Source: Saprospiraceae bacterium (lineage in GTDB: Bacteria > Bacteroidota > Bacteroidia > Chitinophagales > Saprospiraceae). Taken from it: a stretch of DNA of 64,000 bases. The notes beneath the pieces are model-generated. The model saw only the letters and a program-made list of their open reading frames with translations. It was not told the origin of the DNA and did no database searches. The number at the start of each line of letters is the position of its first letter. The first letter of the stretch is position 1. A program made the position numbers and the translations under genes. Positions 28,292 to 37,404 of this stretch are shown piece after piece. The stretch is from NCBI GenBank assembly GCA_028285545.1, contig JANQPA010000016.1:62001-126000 (forward strand), in the 5' to 3' direction.

Positions 28292-28324
28292 CAAATATAA
28301 ACTACTGTAGAATACATTTCCAAA
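28292..28324 (-). promoter_or_regulatory. Bacteroidota-type promoter of the trp operon
   Basis: On the minus strand, TATATTTG (complement of 28292-28299) matches the -7 consensus TAnnTTTG exactly. A TTTG (complement of 28321-28324) lies about 21 nt further upstream as the -33 element. Transcription would begin about 15-20 nt before the leader-peptide ATG. Confidence 0.75.
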
Positions 28325-28393
28325 AAAAAATAGAGATTTTTTTAAAATGTAATAAGAACTACAATTGGCAGGTTAATAAGGGTTACTTTCTTC

Positions 28394-29401
28394 TTAGTGT
28401 AAAATCTTCCAAACCAGTTCTTTAAGCAATTGTCCCTCTTTTTTGCCTGTACTTACATATCCCACGCCTTTAGATTTGAGGTCAAATTCTTTTAAAAGAT
28501 CTAGTGTTTTTTCGATCTCAATAAGGTGGTAATTCCGGACCGCCATGCGATATTCTTTTAAGAAAAATGCGGATCTAAGGTTTAAGGCTTTCATCACCTC
28601 TTGCTCTGGGGCATTCTTTAAAGCTTTGAGCATATACATTTTACTGAAGTAATTATATAAGGAGGCGGTTACCATGGGTAAAGGGTTCTTGCGAGGATTG
28701 GAAGCAAAGTAATTAGCAATTCGGTTTACTTTTAGAACATTTTTCTGTCCAAGTGCTTTTTGTAATTCAAAAACATTATAATCCTTACTAATCCCAATAT
28801 TCTCTTCAATATGCTGTTTGGTAATCTGAGTTCCTTTTGGGAGGTTGATGGCCAATTTATCCAATTCATTGGCCACTTTTGACAAATTTGTTCCCAGGTA
28901 TTCTCCTAAAAGCACACTCGCCTGCGGATCTATTTTAAGGCTTTTATTGCTTAAATATTGCTGAATCCAGTCTGGAACTTGATTGTCATATAGTTTTTTG
29001 GATTCAAAAACCAGGGCATTCTTTTTAAGCAATTTTCCAAAAGCAGAATTGAGATTAAATTTTTTGTGTTTATGGCAAATCACCAGGATGGTTTTTTCGG
29101 AGGGTTTTTCAATATAGGTTTTCAGTTCCTTCAGGCTTTTCATATCCTGAGCTTCTTTTAAAATTACCACCTGGTAAGGAGCCATCATAGGAAATCGTCG
29201 GGCCGTATCTACAATAGCTAAATGGTTGACATCCTTGCCATAAAATATGGTTTGATTAAAGGCTTTTTCACTTTCATTTAATACCTGATTCTCGATAAAA
29301 TCAGAAAGGATGTCGATAAAATAGCTTTCCTCCCCATGCAAAAAATACAAGGGATGGTATTGTCCTTTTTTTAAGTCTTTTAAAATATCGTTGTGTGACA
29401 A
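28394..29401 (-). CDS. holA: DNA polymerase III subunit delta
   Basis: A 335-residue clamp-loader delta subunit. It starts with the family pattern PLYFLHGEESYFIDIL, a degenerate AAA+ module without a functional Walker A, followed by GKDVN, RRFPMMAPYQVVILKEAQDM and the C-terminal collar helices (LPMVTASLYNYFSKMYMLK). It opens the beta clamp in the replication complex. It follows hemH on the same strand, 33 bp apart. Confidence 0.93.
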   Translation of the reverse strand: MSHNDILKDLKKGQYHPLYFLHGEESYFIDILSDFIENQVLNESEKAFNQTIFYGKDVNHLAIVDTARRFPMMAPYQVVILKEAQDMKSLKELKTYIEKPSEKTILVICHKHKKFNLNSAFGKLLKKNALVFESKKLYDNQVPDWIQQYLSNKSLKIDPQASVLLGEYLGTNLSKVANELDKLAINLPKGTQITKQHIEENIGISKDYNVFELQKALGQKNVLKVNRIANYFASNPRKNPLPMVTASLYNYFSKMYMLKALKNAPEQEVMKALNLRSAFFLKEYRMAVRNYHLIEIEKTLDLLKEFDLKSKGVGYVSTGKKEGQLLKELVWKILH

Positions 29402-29434
29402 TTGAGTATTTTTTGATGTGCAAATAAGTAAAAA

Positions 29435-30460
29435 TTAAACATAATCCAACACAATATCCTTTACAGCTTCAATCCAACGGGGATCATCATTTAAGCTAGG
29501 TACGAGGTCAACCTTCTCGCCTCCCATTTCTTCAAACTCTTCCTGGTATTCAAAGCCTATTTCTATGATGGTTTCCAGGCAATCAGCGACAAAAGCGGGG
29601 CTGAAGACCAGAATTTTTTTGGCACCTTCTTCTGCTAGTTTTTCTAGGGTTTTTATGGTATAAGGTTGTATCCAGGCTTCCGGGCCCAATCTGCTTTGAA
29701 AAGAGGTTGTATATTTTTCTTTTGCCAATTCCAATTTAGTAGCAATAGCCTTTGTAGTTGCGTGGCATTGAGCAGAATAGCAAAATTGATTTACCTGGGA
29801 AATATTTTGGCAGCAATCCTCAGATTTCAGGCAGTGATTACAATCATCAGCCCTTCTAAGTTGGCGTTGAGGGAGTCCATGATAGCTAAAAATAATATGA
29901 TCATAAGAGGCCAAATCAAACTGACGCGCATTATCAGCAAAGATTTCAATCATGGGCTCATAATCATAATAAGAATTGATGAGTTTGATATTGGGGATAC
30001 TTTCCTTTTTGCGCATGATACGCATGACCTCATCATGAACCGAGCCTGTAGTGGCCGAAGCATATTGTGGAAACAAGGGCATAACTACAATTTCAGAAAC
30101 CTGTTGATCCAACAACTTATCGATGGCACTTTCTATTGAAGGACTTTGGTAGCGCATTCCAAGTTCTACGATATAGTCTTCGCCGAGGAGTTTTTGGACT
30201 CCTTCTGTTACATTTTCACCATATACTTTAAGTGGAGATCCCTGTTCGGTCCACAATCTTTTGTATAATTTTGAGGAACTACCTGAACGAATGGGTGCAA
30301 TGAGGCCTTTTACTAGAATGGTCCTGGCCAGCCAGGGATAGTCTATTACCCTTCGATCCATTAAAAACTCCTTCAAATATCTATATACTGCTCCACGGCC
30401 CGGGTCATCCGGGGTTCCCAGGTTTACAAGTAACACGCCTTTTTTTCCAAAATTGGTCAT
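29435..30460 (-). CDS. hemH: Ferrochelatase
   Basis: A 341-residue chelatase: KGVLLVNLGTPDDP, YLKEFLMDRRVIDYP, the metal-site His in FSYHGLPQRQL, and the C-terminal SPAFVADCLETIIEI with the catalytic Glu. A Cys-rich loop (HCLKSEDCCQ) is present. It could hold a cluster or be structural; similar loops are known in ferrochelatases of this phylum. It inserts iron into protoporphyrin IX. Confidence 0.95.
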   Translation of the reverse strand: MTNFGKKGVLLVNLGTPDDPGRGAVYRYLKEFLMDRRVIDYPWLARTILVKGLIAPIRSGSSSKLYKRLWTEQGSPLKVYGENVTEGVQKLLGEDYIVELGMRYQSPSIESAIDKLLDQQVSEIVVMPLFPQYASATTGSVHDEVMRIMRKKESIPNIKLINSYYDYEPMIEIFADNARQFDLASYDHIIFSYHGLPQRQLRRADDCNHCLKSEDCCQNISQVNQFCYSAQCHATTKAIATKLELAKEKYTTSFQSRLGPEAWIQPYTIKTLEKLAEEGAKKILVFSPAFVADCLETIIEIGFEYQEEFEEMGGEKVDLVPSLNDDPRWIEAVKDIVLDYV

Positions 30461-30773
30461 ACTTGGATTCGAATTATTATAGTTTTGTATTGATTATTTG
30501 GCGCACAAAGATACAAGACTTGCATGGCTTTGTTGCGACATTCTTTTTAATAAAAAAGAAAGCAAAATGTTGAAATTATTCTGCAATTTATAAGTTTTAA
30601 AAACATAAATCGTTTTTTGGGAATTATTATAGCTATTTCACAGTTATTGTTGATTTCGGTTTCTTGTCTAAAACACTATTACTGAAGATCAGTCGAAAAG
30701 AAATTGTCATTAACAAGTAAAGAATTTAATTTTATCCCGATACACTTCACAGCAAAAAATAGAAAACCCAAAT
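30461..30773. other. Divergent promoter region between hemH and surE
   Basis: 313 bp, A/T-rich. It must drive hemH leftward and surE rightward. I saw no clear consensus promoter, repeat or RNA element in it. Confidence 0.4.
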
Positions 30774-31559
30774 ATGGAAAGACCATTAATTTTAGTAACC
30801 AATGATGACGGGGCTGCGGCTCCTGGCATTAGATCTCTTATTAATTTTGCTAAAACCCTAGGAGAAGTTGTGGTTGTAGCTCCTGATTCTCCCCAATCCG
30901 GAAAAGGGCATGCCATCACCATTGATGAGCCCATTCGTTTTCATCCTATTGACATTTTTGAGGGCATAGAAGCCTATGAGTGTACCGGAACTCCTGTAGA
31001 TTGTGTAAAAATTGCAAAGCATGTTATTTTAAAAGATCGCCAGATAGATCTTTGTGTTTCTGGCATTAACCATGGGTCTAATGCAGCTATTAACATCCTT
31101 TACTCAGGAACTTTATCTGCAGCCATGGAAGCTTCTTTAGAAGGTATTCCTTCAATTGGTTTCTCATTATTGGATTACTCTTTTTCTGCTAACTTTGACC
31201 ATGCCAAGTCATATATTCAGCATTTGATGATTTATGTTATAGAAAATGGGCTTGAACATGGTTGCCTGCTTAATGTCAATATTCCAAATGTAACAGCCGA
31301 AGAAATCAGAGGAATTAGGGTTTGCAGGCAAGCAAATGCCCGCTGGGTGGAAGAGTTTCAGGAAGCTATTGACCCCAGAGGGCAAAAATACTATTGGTTG
31401 ACTGGTAAGTTCATTAATGAAGATGAAGGTACAGACACAGACGTATGGGCTCTGGACAATTATTATATTTCTGTAGTCCCTTCTATGCATGATTTGACGG
31501 ATTATCAATCGCTAAAATCACTTCATTCTATTGAAAAAATGACCATAGAATTAAAATAA
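30774..31559 (+). CDS. surE: 5'/3'-nucleotidase SurE
   Basis: A 261-residue phosphatase with the N-terminal metal motif ILVTNDDGAAAPGI, APDSPQSGKGHAIT, the CTGTPVDCVK segment and SGINHGSNA. It dephosphorylates nucleoside monophosphates, a survival and housekeeping role. The C-terminal VVPSMHDLTDY is typical. A small membrane protein and lpxB follow on the same strand. Confidence 0.95.
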   Translation: MERPLILVTNDDGAAAPGIRSLINFAKTLGEVVVVAPDSPQSGKGHAITIDEPIRFHPIDIFEGIEAYECTGTPVDCVKIAKHVILKDRQIDLCVSGINHGSNAAINILYSGTLSAAMEASLEGIPSIGFSLLDYSFSANFDHAKSYIQHLMIYVIENGLEHGCLLNVNIPNVTAEEIRGIRVCRQANARWVEEFQEAIDPRGQKYYWLTGKFINEDEGTDTDVWALDNYYISVVPSMHDLTDYQSLKSLHSIEKMTIELK

Positions 31560-31607
31560 GGGCATAAAGCTCAGTCTAAACAATATTTTCAACTGAAAAA
31601 TGAAATT

Positions 31608-31907
31608 ATGTTTAATAAAAACAATATTTATATAGGTCTGGGAATAGGAGTTCTTATTCCATTGACCACTTTTATTTTATTGTATTTTCTTTTTGGCCAG
31701 TTGGAATCTGCAGGAATGGCTAGTGGTCAAGGATTTTCTTCATCTTTTCGTCAGCGCACACTAGCTATTGTTGCTATTTGTCTGAACATCATTCCCTTTA
31801 ATATTTATCAAAAACGCAGGTTTACGCAGTCTATGAGAGGCCTTTCCATAGCTACAGTTTTGTATGCAATTATTTGGTTGGCTTATTTTGGGCGGCAAAT
31901 ACTTTGA
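31608..31907 (+). CDS. Small multi-pass membrane protein, function unknown
   Basis: A 99-residue protein with three likely membrane helices (about 8-30, 51-66 and 78-95) joined by a Ser/Arg-rich loop and a basic KRRF turn. It lies between surE and lpxB, 48 bp after surE. I recognise no family. The hydrophobic pattern and codon use support a real gene. Confidence 0.65.
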   Translation: MFNKNNIYIGLGIGVLIPLTTFILLYFLFGQLESAGMASGQGFSSSFRQRTLAIVAICLNIIPFNIYQKRRFTQSMRGLSIATVLYAIIWLAYFGRQIL

Positions 31908-31977
31908 GTAGTACTGAGTATTGGGTACCGGGTAATGAGATTCCCAATACCCAGTACCCAGTACCCAATACAAAACA
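31908..31977. repeat. Inverted stutter repeat upstream of lpxB
   Basis: GTACTGAGTATTGGGTACCGG (about 31910-31930) faces ATACCCAGTACCCAGTAC (about 31948-31966). The 3' arm ends within 10-20 bp of the lpxB start. It is the same word family as at 22094-22176. Confidence 0.65.
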
Positions 31978-33120
31978 ATGAGGTACTACATCATAGCAGG
32001 AGAAGCATCAGGTGATTTACATGGCTCCAATTTAATTAAGGCATTGCGCAAATTAGATCCTAAAGCCGAAATCAGGGCCTGGGGTGGAGATTTAATGAAG
32101 GAGGCAGGAAGCGATTTAGTGAAACATTATAAGGATTTGGCCTTTATGGGCTTTATCGAGGTGGCCAAAAATATTCGAACAATCCTTGGGAATATCAAAT
32201 TCTGTAAACAAGATATTGAGGAGTTTCAGCCGGATGCAGTAATCATGATTGATTATCCTGGATTTAATTTGAGAATTGCCAAATGGACACGGAAAAAGGG
32301 ATACAAAACCTATTATTATATTTCTCCCCAATTATGGGCATGGCACTCCAGCCGGGTCCATGGTATCAAAAAGAACATTGATCGGATGTTCGTTATCCTG
32401 CCTTTTGAAAAAGATTTTTATCGAAAATACGATTATGAGGTAGATTTTGTGGGTCACCCTTTAATGGATGTGGTTCTTGATTTTTCTGCTCAAAATAATT
32501 TTCGCCAAAAGCATAATTTAGATGATCGGCCCATTATTGCTTTACTTCCGGGGAGTCGAAAACAGGAAATAAGTCGAATGCTGGAAGTCATGCTTCAGGT
32601 AATCACAAAATTTCCAGGTTACCAATTTGTGATTGCGGGTGCTCCATCACAGGCCAAAGAGTTTTACCAGGAGATTATCAACAAAAGCCAAGCTGCCCTG
32701 CAAGTCAGTATTGTAAGTAATCAGACTTATGCACTGCTTCAGAATTCAACGGCCGCCCTGGTTACTTCCGGTACGGCTACCCTAGAAACCGGTTTGTTTA
32801 AAGTTCCCCAGGTGGTTTGTTACCGAGGTAATACCTTATCTTATTGGATTGCCCGGCGTTTGGTTAATGTAAAATACATCTCTTTGGTCAACCTTATTGT
32901 AGATCAATTATTGGTAAAAGAGTTAATTCAAGATGAACTGACTCCGCAAAACTTAATCAATGAATTAAATCTCATCTTAAATCCTGAGCATAGAAATAAA
33001 GTTATGGAGGGTTATGATCTTCTGGGAAAAAAATTGGGGGAATCGGGAGCATCTGAGCGAACGGCTGAGTTGATTGTGGGTTATTTGGTAAGGCAGTCAC
33101 AGACTGCCACCAGCAAATAG
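31978..33120 (+). CDS. lpxB: Lipid-A-disaccharide synthase
   Basis: A 380-residue GT-B glycosyltransferase of family 19: YIIAGEASGDLHGSNLI at the start, AFMGFIEV, IDYPGFNLRIAKW, YISPQLWAWHSSR, FVGHPLMD, LLPGSRKQEI and VTSGTATLETG. It joins UDP-diacylglucosamine and lipid X in lipid A synthesis at the inner membrane. The last codons overlap the first unit of a 28-bp tandem repeat. Confidence 0.95.
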   Translation: MRYYIIAGEASGDLHGSNLIKALRKLDPKAEIRAWGGDLMKEAGSDLVKHYKDLAFMGFIEVAKNIRTILGNIKFCKQDIEEFQPDAVIMIDYPGFNLRIAKWTRKKGYKTYYYISPQLWAWHSSRVHGIKKNIDRMFVILPFEKDFYRKYDYEVDFVGHPLMDVVLDFSAQNNFRQKHNLDDRPIIALLPGSRKQEISRMLEVMLQVITKFPGYQFVIAGAPSQAKEFYQEIINKSQAALQVSIVSNQTYALLQNSTAALVTSGTATLETGLFKVPQVVCYRGNTLSYWIARRLVNVKYISLVNLIVDQLLVKELIQDELTPQNLINELNLILNPEHRNKVMEGYDLLGKKLGESGASERTAELIVGYLVRQSQTATSK

Positions 33121-33175
33121 ATTATTTGAGACTGCCACCAGCAAATAGGTTATCTGGGACTGCCACCAGCAAATA
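33102..33175. repeat. Three tandem copies at the lpxB 3' end
   Basis: GACTGCCACCAGCAAATA occurs at 33102, 33130 and 33158, an exact 28-bp period. The first copy contains the lpxB stop codon. The repeat has extended past the stop, so a deletion or an extra copy would leave the protein unchanged. Confidence 0.85.
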
Positions 33176-33263
33176 ATGTTCATCTAATTATCAAAAAATC
33201 ATAGGATTACAGAATTATAAGATCAAATTATCTGCACATTTTCCTATCTGCACATCTGCAAAT

Positions 33264-34022
33264 TTAATCCTTATACCAATGTCCCTTTCCATAAGCTTTG
33301 GGGTCAAAAAAACTGGAAGGGATCTTTGGAGAAGTATCTATTTCCTGGTAATATTCCAATTGAATGTATCGTCCATTGGCATAAAATTTAACGGTTTGTT
33401 CTACCCAACCACCTCCGGAGGCGACATGATCACTATAATGAACATCGAGTACTGTTCCGTTTGAATTGGTGGATATTCTTCTGAGGAGGTAAAAATGCTC
33501 TGCATCTATCCAAAATTGCTGAGAAGACTCATCTCCTTTGTCTGCACCTAAAACATATACCTTTCTGTCATTCCAAACATCAGTACGGAATTTTTGGACA
33601 TCATAACCATAATCAGTAAGCATTTGGAGAGTCTCTTTGATTGAATAATGATAAAGGCCTCCTTTCATTAATAAAAACTGCTGAGGATTTAGTCCGGAGC
33701 GTTGCAATTCACCACCACGGAAGGCATAGGCTGAATCGTTTCTCATCAAATTAGAATTTCCTTCACTTAGATCTCCAAAATCAATTCGGAAGTTTTTGGG
33801 ATACTCGATGGCCTCATACCAAATACTGCTGTCTCTAATAGAACCATCCTCCTGAAAACGTATGGTCTTTTGAACAAAGGTGAAGGAGTCAAACCATTTT
33901 CCCCGGTGATCCTTGTTCATTTTTTTGATTAAGGCCCTGGCATTTTTTAAGTCTTTTTGGGCAAAAACAGAGCTATTGGAGAATAAGCCAATTAAGAGGA
34001 GTCCTAAAAGTACTTTTTTCAT
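33264..34022 (-). CDS. Secreted LolA-like protein of unknown function
   Basis: About 252 residues from the ATG at 34022, which starts a good signal peptide (MKKVLLGLLLIGLFSNSSVFAQ). A 20-residue upstream extension is not needed. The mature protein is beta-rich, with strands such as SFTFVQKTIRF, NFRIDFGD, YAFRGGELQ and FWIDAEHFYLLRRI. That pattern recalls LolA/LolB-like outer-membrane lipoprotein-sorting folds. The family is not recognised with certainty. Confidence 0.6.
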   Translation of the reverse strand: MKKVLLGLLLIGLFSNSSVFAQKDLKNARALIKKMNKDHRGKWFDSFTFVQKTIRFQEDGSIRDSSIWYEAIEYPKNFRIDFGDLSEGNSNLMRNDSAYAFRGGELQRSGLNPQQFLLMKGGLYHYSIKETLQMLTDYGYDVQKFRTDVWNDRKVYVLGADKGDESSQQFWIDAEHFYLLRRISTNSNGTVLDVHYSDHVASGGGWVEQTVKFYANGRYIQLEYYQEIDTSPKIPSSFFDPKAYGKGHWYKD

Positions 34023-34183
34023 AAAAGAAAAATTAGAAGCTTGAATTAAATCGGATTTAAAGGAAATATTACTCATTTTCATATGTCGGCCTATTTTTGA
34101 GGCTCAAGTTAATTATTTCTAAATCTGCCCAGGTCCTTTTTAGAAATAGTGGATTGTATTATCCTGCTAAAAGCTTTTACAAT

Positions 34184-34262
34184 ATCAATGGCAATATCAA
34201 TTTTCATCTAGATACTGCTATTGTCATTGCCATTGAGATTGATATTGATATTGAAGTTGAAG
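34184..34262. repeat. Inverted stutter repeat with CAATGGCAAT words
   Basis: ATATCAATGGCAATATCAA (about 34181-34200) faces words of TTGTCATTGCCATTGAGAT and ATTGATATTGATATTGA (about 34220-34258). It uses the same word family as the terminator at 4091-4157 and lies just downstream of the cupin gene. Confidence 0.6.
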
Positions 34263-34267
34263 TTGTT

Positions 34268-34597
34268 TTAATCACCCGAAACATCGTTATCTATGGTTTC
34301 AAAACATAGAAGTTTGGTTCGGAGCTTAGAACGAGTTCGATGCATCACATTTTTGGGCACCTTAATCATTTGACCGGGATAAAGTACTTCTGTTTTATCT
34401 TCAAAATCAACAAACAGTTCACCTTCAATGACATAAAAAAATTCATCGCTTTTGCTGTGTTTGTGCCAGTGGAAGTCTTTTTGAAGCACACTTAATCGAA
34501 CCACATGGTCATTAATTTCACAGATTGGAAAGTTTTTCCAATCCTCAGTGACGGTTTTGCTCAATTCTTGGTAATCTAACTTTTCGTTATGATTCAT
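34268..34597 (-). CDS. Cupin domain protein
   Basis: A 109-residue single cupin. Metal-ligand motif 1 is HWHKHSKSDEFFYVIEGEL (two His and a Glu), and motif 2 is YPGQMIKVPKNVMHRT. The substrate is unknown. It is 15 bp downstream of the homoserine-kinase-like gene on the same strand, so it is probably the last gene of the thr group. Confidence 0.85.
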   Translation of the reverse strand: MNHNEKLDYQELSKTVTEDWKNFPICEINDHVVRLSVLQKDFHWHKHSKSDEFFYVIEGELFVDFEDKTEVLYPGQMIKVPKNVMHRTRSKLRTKLLCFETIDNDVSGD

Positions 34598-34612
34598 AAT
34601 AACCTAGATTTT

Positions 34613-35548
34613 TTAAAGAAAAAGATGGGTGATGGCTTTTTGATTTACCTGAAAGATTTGATCTGCAATATTTTTCATTTCCAAATATGAATCTTTCCTT
34701 GCTTCGTCGGGTTCGAGGAAGTTAAACTGTTTAAATCGCCAAAAAGCAGTAGCGATGGCAGCATAAATAATAAAGGCTTTAAGGCTTTCCTTTTCCATCT
34801 TATTAAGTTGAATAAGCTGTTGATACCCTTTTATCAGGCTGCTCATTTTTGACAATTGGATCTCTCCCCTTCCACAACACAATCCAACAATAGCCATTCC
34901 CACATCAAATATTCGATAATAGAGACAAGCTTCTTCAAAATCCATGATGACGGGATGGTCCTCATTTATGATAACATTATTATAAAATAGGTCACCGTGG
35001 ATTAAACATTTTGGTAATTCAGGATGAAGATGCTCTTTTAAATAATTCAATTTCGGTTCTAACCACTCTATAAAAGGATGGTCCTTAATCGATTCTTCTA
35101 GAGTTTGAAAAACATTTTCTCCATAATAAAAATAGGTGGGAAGAAATTCAGGAACTGGAATGGTATGCAATTGGCCTAAAAGTGCACCTGTTTTTATTAG
35201 ATGATCATCGTCCAGGTTTTCAATGATTTTTCCTGGTAAAAACATTTTTAACATTACTGGCTTCCCATTGAATAAACTGAGGCCCTCCCCTTTTTTGTTT
35301 TTGACGATCCTGCTGGTATGGAATTGAAATTCATTTAAGTGGTCCAGCAAATTGACCAGCATCCTGGCGGCGTCAAACGATTTTGCGTCACAAACTGTCA
35401 AAACATATTGATCCAAGTCAGTATCGACAAAATAATTAGAATTGGCTGATCCACCTTTTAATAATTCAACCTTCTTAAGGGTACCTATTTCGTAATCCAA
35501 TAAAATTTGGTTGATGATCTCCTTATTAAGTTGGGTGTATACGGCCAT
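34613..35548 (-). CDS. Aminoglycoside-phosphotransferase-fold kinase, probable homoserine kinase
   Basis: A 311-residue APH/choline-kinase fold enzyme. The nucleotide loop is LLKGGSANSNYFV, the catalytic loop CLIHGDLFYNNVII (Asp/Asn) and the metal-binding Asp is in VIMDFEEA. ThrB of the APH type replaces the GHMP-type homoserine kinase in some bacteria. The gene lies 10 bp from thrC, which makes homoserine the likely substrate. The alternative is an unspecific small-molecule kinase. Confidence 0.72.
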   Translation of the reverse strand: MAVYTQLNKEIINQILLDYEIGTLKKVELLKGGSANSNYFVDTDLDQYVLTVCDAKSFDAARMLVNLLDHLNEFQFHTSRIVKNKKGEGLSLFNGKPVMLKMFLPGKIIENLDDDHLIKTGALLGQLHTIPVPEFLPTYFYYGENVFQTLEESIKDHPFIEWLEPKLNYLKEHLHPELPKCLIHGDLFYNNVIINEDHPVIMDFEEACLYYRIFDVGMAIVGLCCGRGEIQLSKMSSLIKGYQQLIQLNKMEKESLKAFIIYAAIATAFWRFKQFNFLEPDEARKDSYLEMKNIADQIFQVNQKAITHLFL

Positions 35549-35558
35549 AAAATATAAT

Positions 35559-37022
35559 TTAATAAGCAGAAAGGGATTCCTTTTGCTGGACCGACTTTTT
35601 CATAGTCTCGGAAACTGCCTCATACATGGTATCAAACTTACAATCATAAAATCGTTGACAAAGTATCCTGGAAGATTCGATGGAAAAGTGCACTGCTTGT
35701 TGAGGGAGATTTTCTTGATTTAAGGCCTCCCTAATGGTGGCCGGAAATTTAGAAGGATGAGCAGTACATAAACAAAGAGTCTTACTGCCCTGGCTTAAAT
35801 TCTCCTTTTGCATTTCATAAGCAGCTACTGCTACCGCTGAATGCGGATCTAATAAATAGTCATCAGCCTGGAAAACTTCACGAATGGTATCCAGTGTTCT
35901 TTCATCAGAAACAGTGGCGGACAAAAATCCCTTGCTAAATCTTTCATGTGTAGCTGCGTCAAATAAAACCTGATCATTTTCACTAAATTCCTGCATCAAG
36001 GATTTTATGTTATCCGGATTTTGGCCTATTGAAAAATAAAGGTACCGCCAAAAATTAATGGGAACCGAAATATCTATTGCACAGGAATGAGAATTAATAA
36101 CCTTGGATTTTTGAAAAAGACCGGTTTTAAAAAGTTTATCCAGGCACTCATTCTGATTATTAGAAAGTATAAATTTATCTACAGGCAAACCCATTTCTCT
36201 AGCCAAAGTGCCTGCACATAAATTACCAAAAGCGCCAGTAGGTACTGCAAAATTTAATGCCTCCCCTATCTTATCCACCACTTGTAGGTAGCCATAAAAA
36301 TAATGCACCGTCTGCATCATTACTCGAGCCCAGTTGGTTGAATTTACGCTTGATAAGTTTAATTCTTCTTTTAAGGTATCATTGGCAAATAGAGCATCTA
36401 CCAACTCATCCAGGTCGTCAGAGCCATTAATACTTCCATTTATTCGAACGGCATGCACATTAGAAGAAGAAATAGTGGTCATTTGTCTTTCTTGCTCTTC
36501 TGTTATGAATCCTTCTGGATAAATGGTCCAGGTGTCCAGGGTTTTTAGACCAATTGATGCATGTGCAGCAGCAGGTCCTGTATCTCCTGATGTTGCTACA
36601 ACAATAGACATGTGCTTGTTTTTTCTTTTCAGAAAAAAATCAAAAAGATTAACCACAAATCCCATGGCTACATCCTTAAAGGAGAGTGTTGGTCCGTGGA
36701 ATAGTTCCTGGAGATAAACGCCATTCTTTGACTTAAGGTGATGGGTGGGGATTTTTTCCGGGTGAAAAAAAGGAACAAAGCTTTTATGAAGAATATTTTT
36801 AAGCTCAGATTCAGATAGAACCGAATCATCAATGAAAAGAGACAGAATCTCAAAAGCCAACTCAGTATAGCTTAAATTTTTCCATTTTTGAAGCTGCTGT
36901 AGAGAAATTTCAGGTAGTGAAGTAGGCACATATAGACCTCCATCAGCAGGTCGACCATTTAAAACAGCGGTCTCAAAATGGACAGGCGTAGTTCCGCCTT
37001 TTGTACTAACATATTGAATCAT
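35559..37022 (-). CDS. thrC: Threonine synthase
   Basis: A 487-residue fold-type II PLP enzyme: the start YVSTKGGTTPVHFETAVLNGRPADGGLYVP, then the PLP lysine Lys116 in GPTLSFKDVAM, and VATSGDTGPAAAHA. It converts O-phosphohomoserine to threonine. It is followed at 10 bp by the APH-type kinase gene that probably makes its substrate. No leader peptide or attenuator was seen upstream. Confidence 0.95.
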   Translation of the reverse strand: MIQYVSTKGGTTPVHFETAVLNGRPADGGLYVPTSLPEISLQQLQKWKNLSYTELAFEILSLFIDDSVLSESELKNILHKSFVPFFHPEKIPTHHLKSKNGVYLQELFHGPTLSFKDVAMGFVVNLFDFFLKRKNKHMSIVVATSGDTGPAAAHASIGLKTLDTWTIYPEGFITEEQERQMTTISSSNVHAVRINGSINGSDDLDELVDALFANDTLKEELNLSSVNSTNWARVMMQTVHYFYGYLQVVDKIGEALNFAVPTGAFGNLCAGTLAREMGLPVDKFILSNNQNECLDKLFKTGLFQKSKVINSHSCAIDISVPINFWRYLYFSIGQNPDNIKSLMQEFSENDQVLFDAATHERFSKGFLSATVSDERTLDTIREVFQADDYLLDPHSAVAVAAYEMQKENLSQGSKTLCLCTAHPSKFPATIREALNQENLPQQAVHFSIESSRILCQRFYDCKFDTMYEAVSETMKKSVQQKESLSAY

Positions 37023-37377
37023 CAGCTTAATATTTTGAACAGTATTTTTAGTTCAATACAATTCTGTGTTTGACAATCCTATCTGTACCCCTTAGTAAAT
37101 TTAAATTTTACTTTAGAGCGAATGTACTTTTTAAAACTGATCTTTTGCAGTCCTTTCTTAAAATTTATTTATCAAACAACAATACTACAACATTAGCATT
37201 CTTTACAAGCCTCCCTAATCATTCCTGAATTTAGGAACAATGACTAGGATTTATTTTTTCAAAATAGAAAAACGGTAGTCGTAAAAATAAATCATTAGTA
37301 GTGCGACAAACAGGTTAAGAAGGAGTATAAAAAACAAATAAAATATTTTTTATATACATAGAAGACTAATTATCAGT
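37023..37377. other. A/T-rich intergenic segment
   Basis: 355 bp between thrC (leftward) and the sigma-54 promoter (rightward). I saw no gene, repeat or clear promoter in it beyond A/T-rich tracts. Confidence 0.4.
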
Positions 37378-37394
37378 TTGGCACGGTCTTTGCA
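37378..37394 (+). promoter_or_regulatory. Sigma-54 (RpoN) promoter
   Basis: TTGGCACGGTCTTTGCA matches the -24/-12 consensus (TGGCACG then TTGC). The GG at 37380-37381 and GC at 37392-37393 are exactly 12 bp apart. Transcription should begin near 37405. The A/T-rich sequence upstream could hold an activator site. This window also encodes a GAFTGA-type sigma-54 activator. Confidence 0.85.
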
Positions 37395-37404
37395 TTTAAT
37401 TAAG

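Noticed and set aside
29666-30139. 157-codon plus-strand frame opposite hemH
   Set aside because: It is antisense to a fully conserved ferrochelatase and has no recognisable features.
37023-37130. Threonine leader peptide or attenuator before thrC
   Set aside because: No Thr/Ile-codon run or terminator hairpin like the trp one is present.
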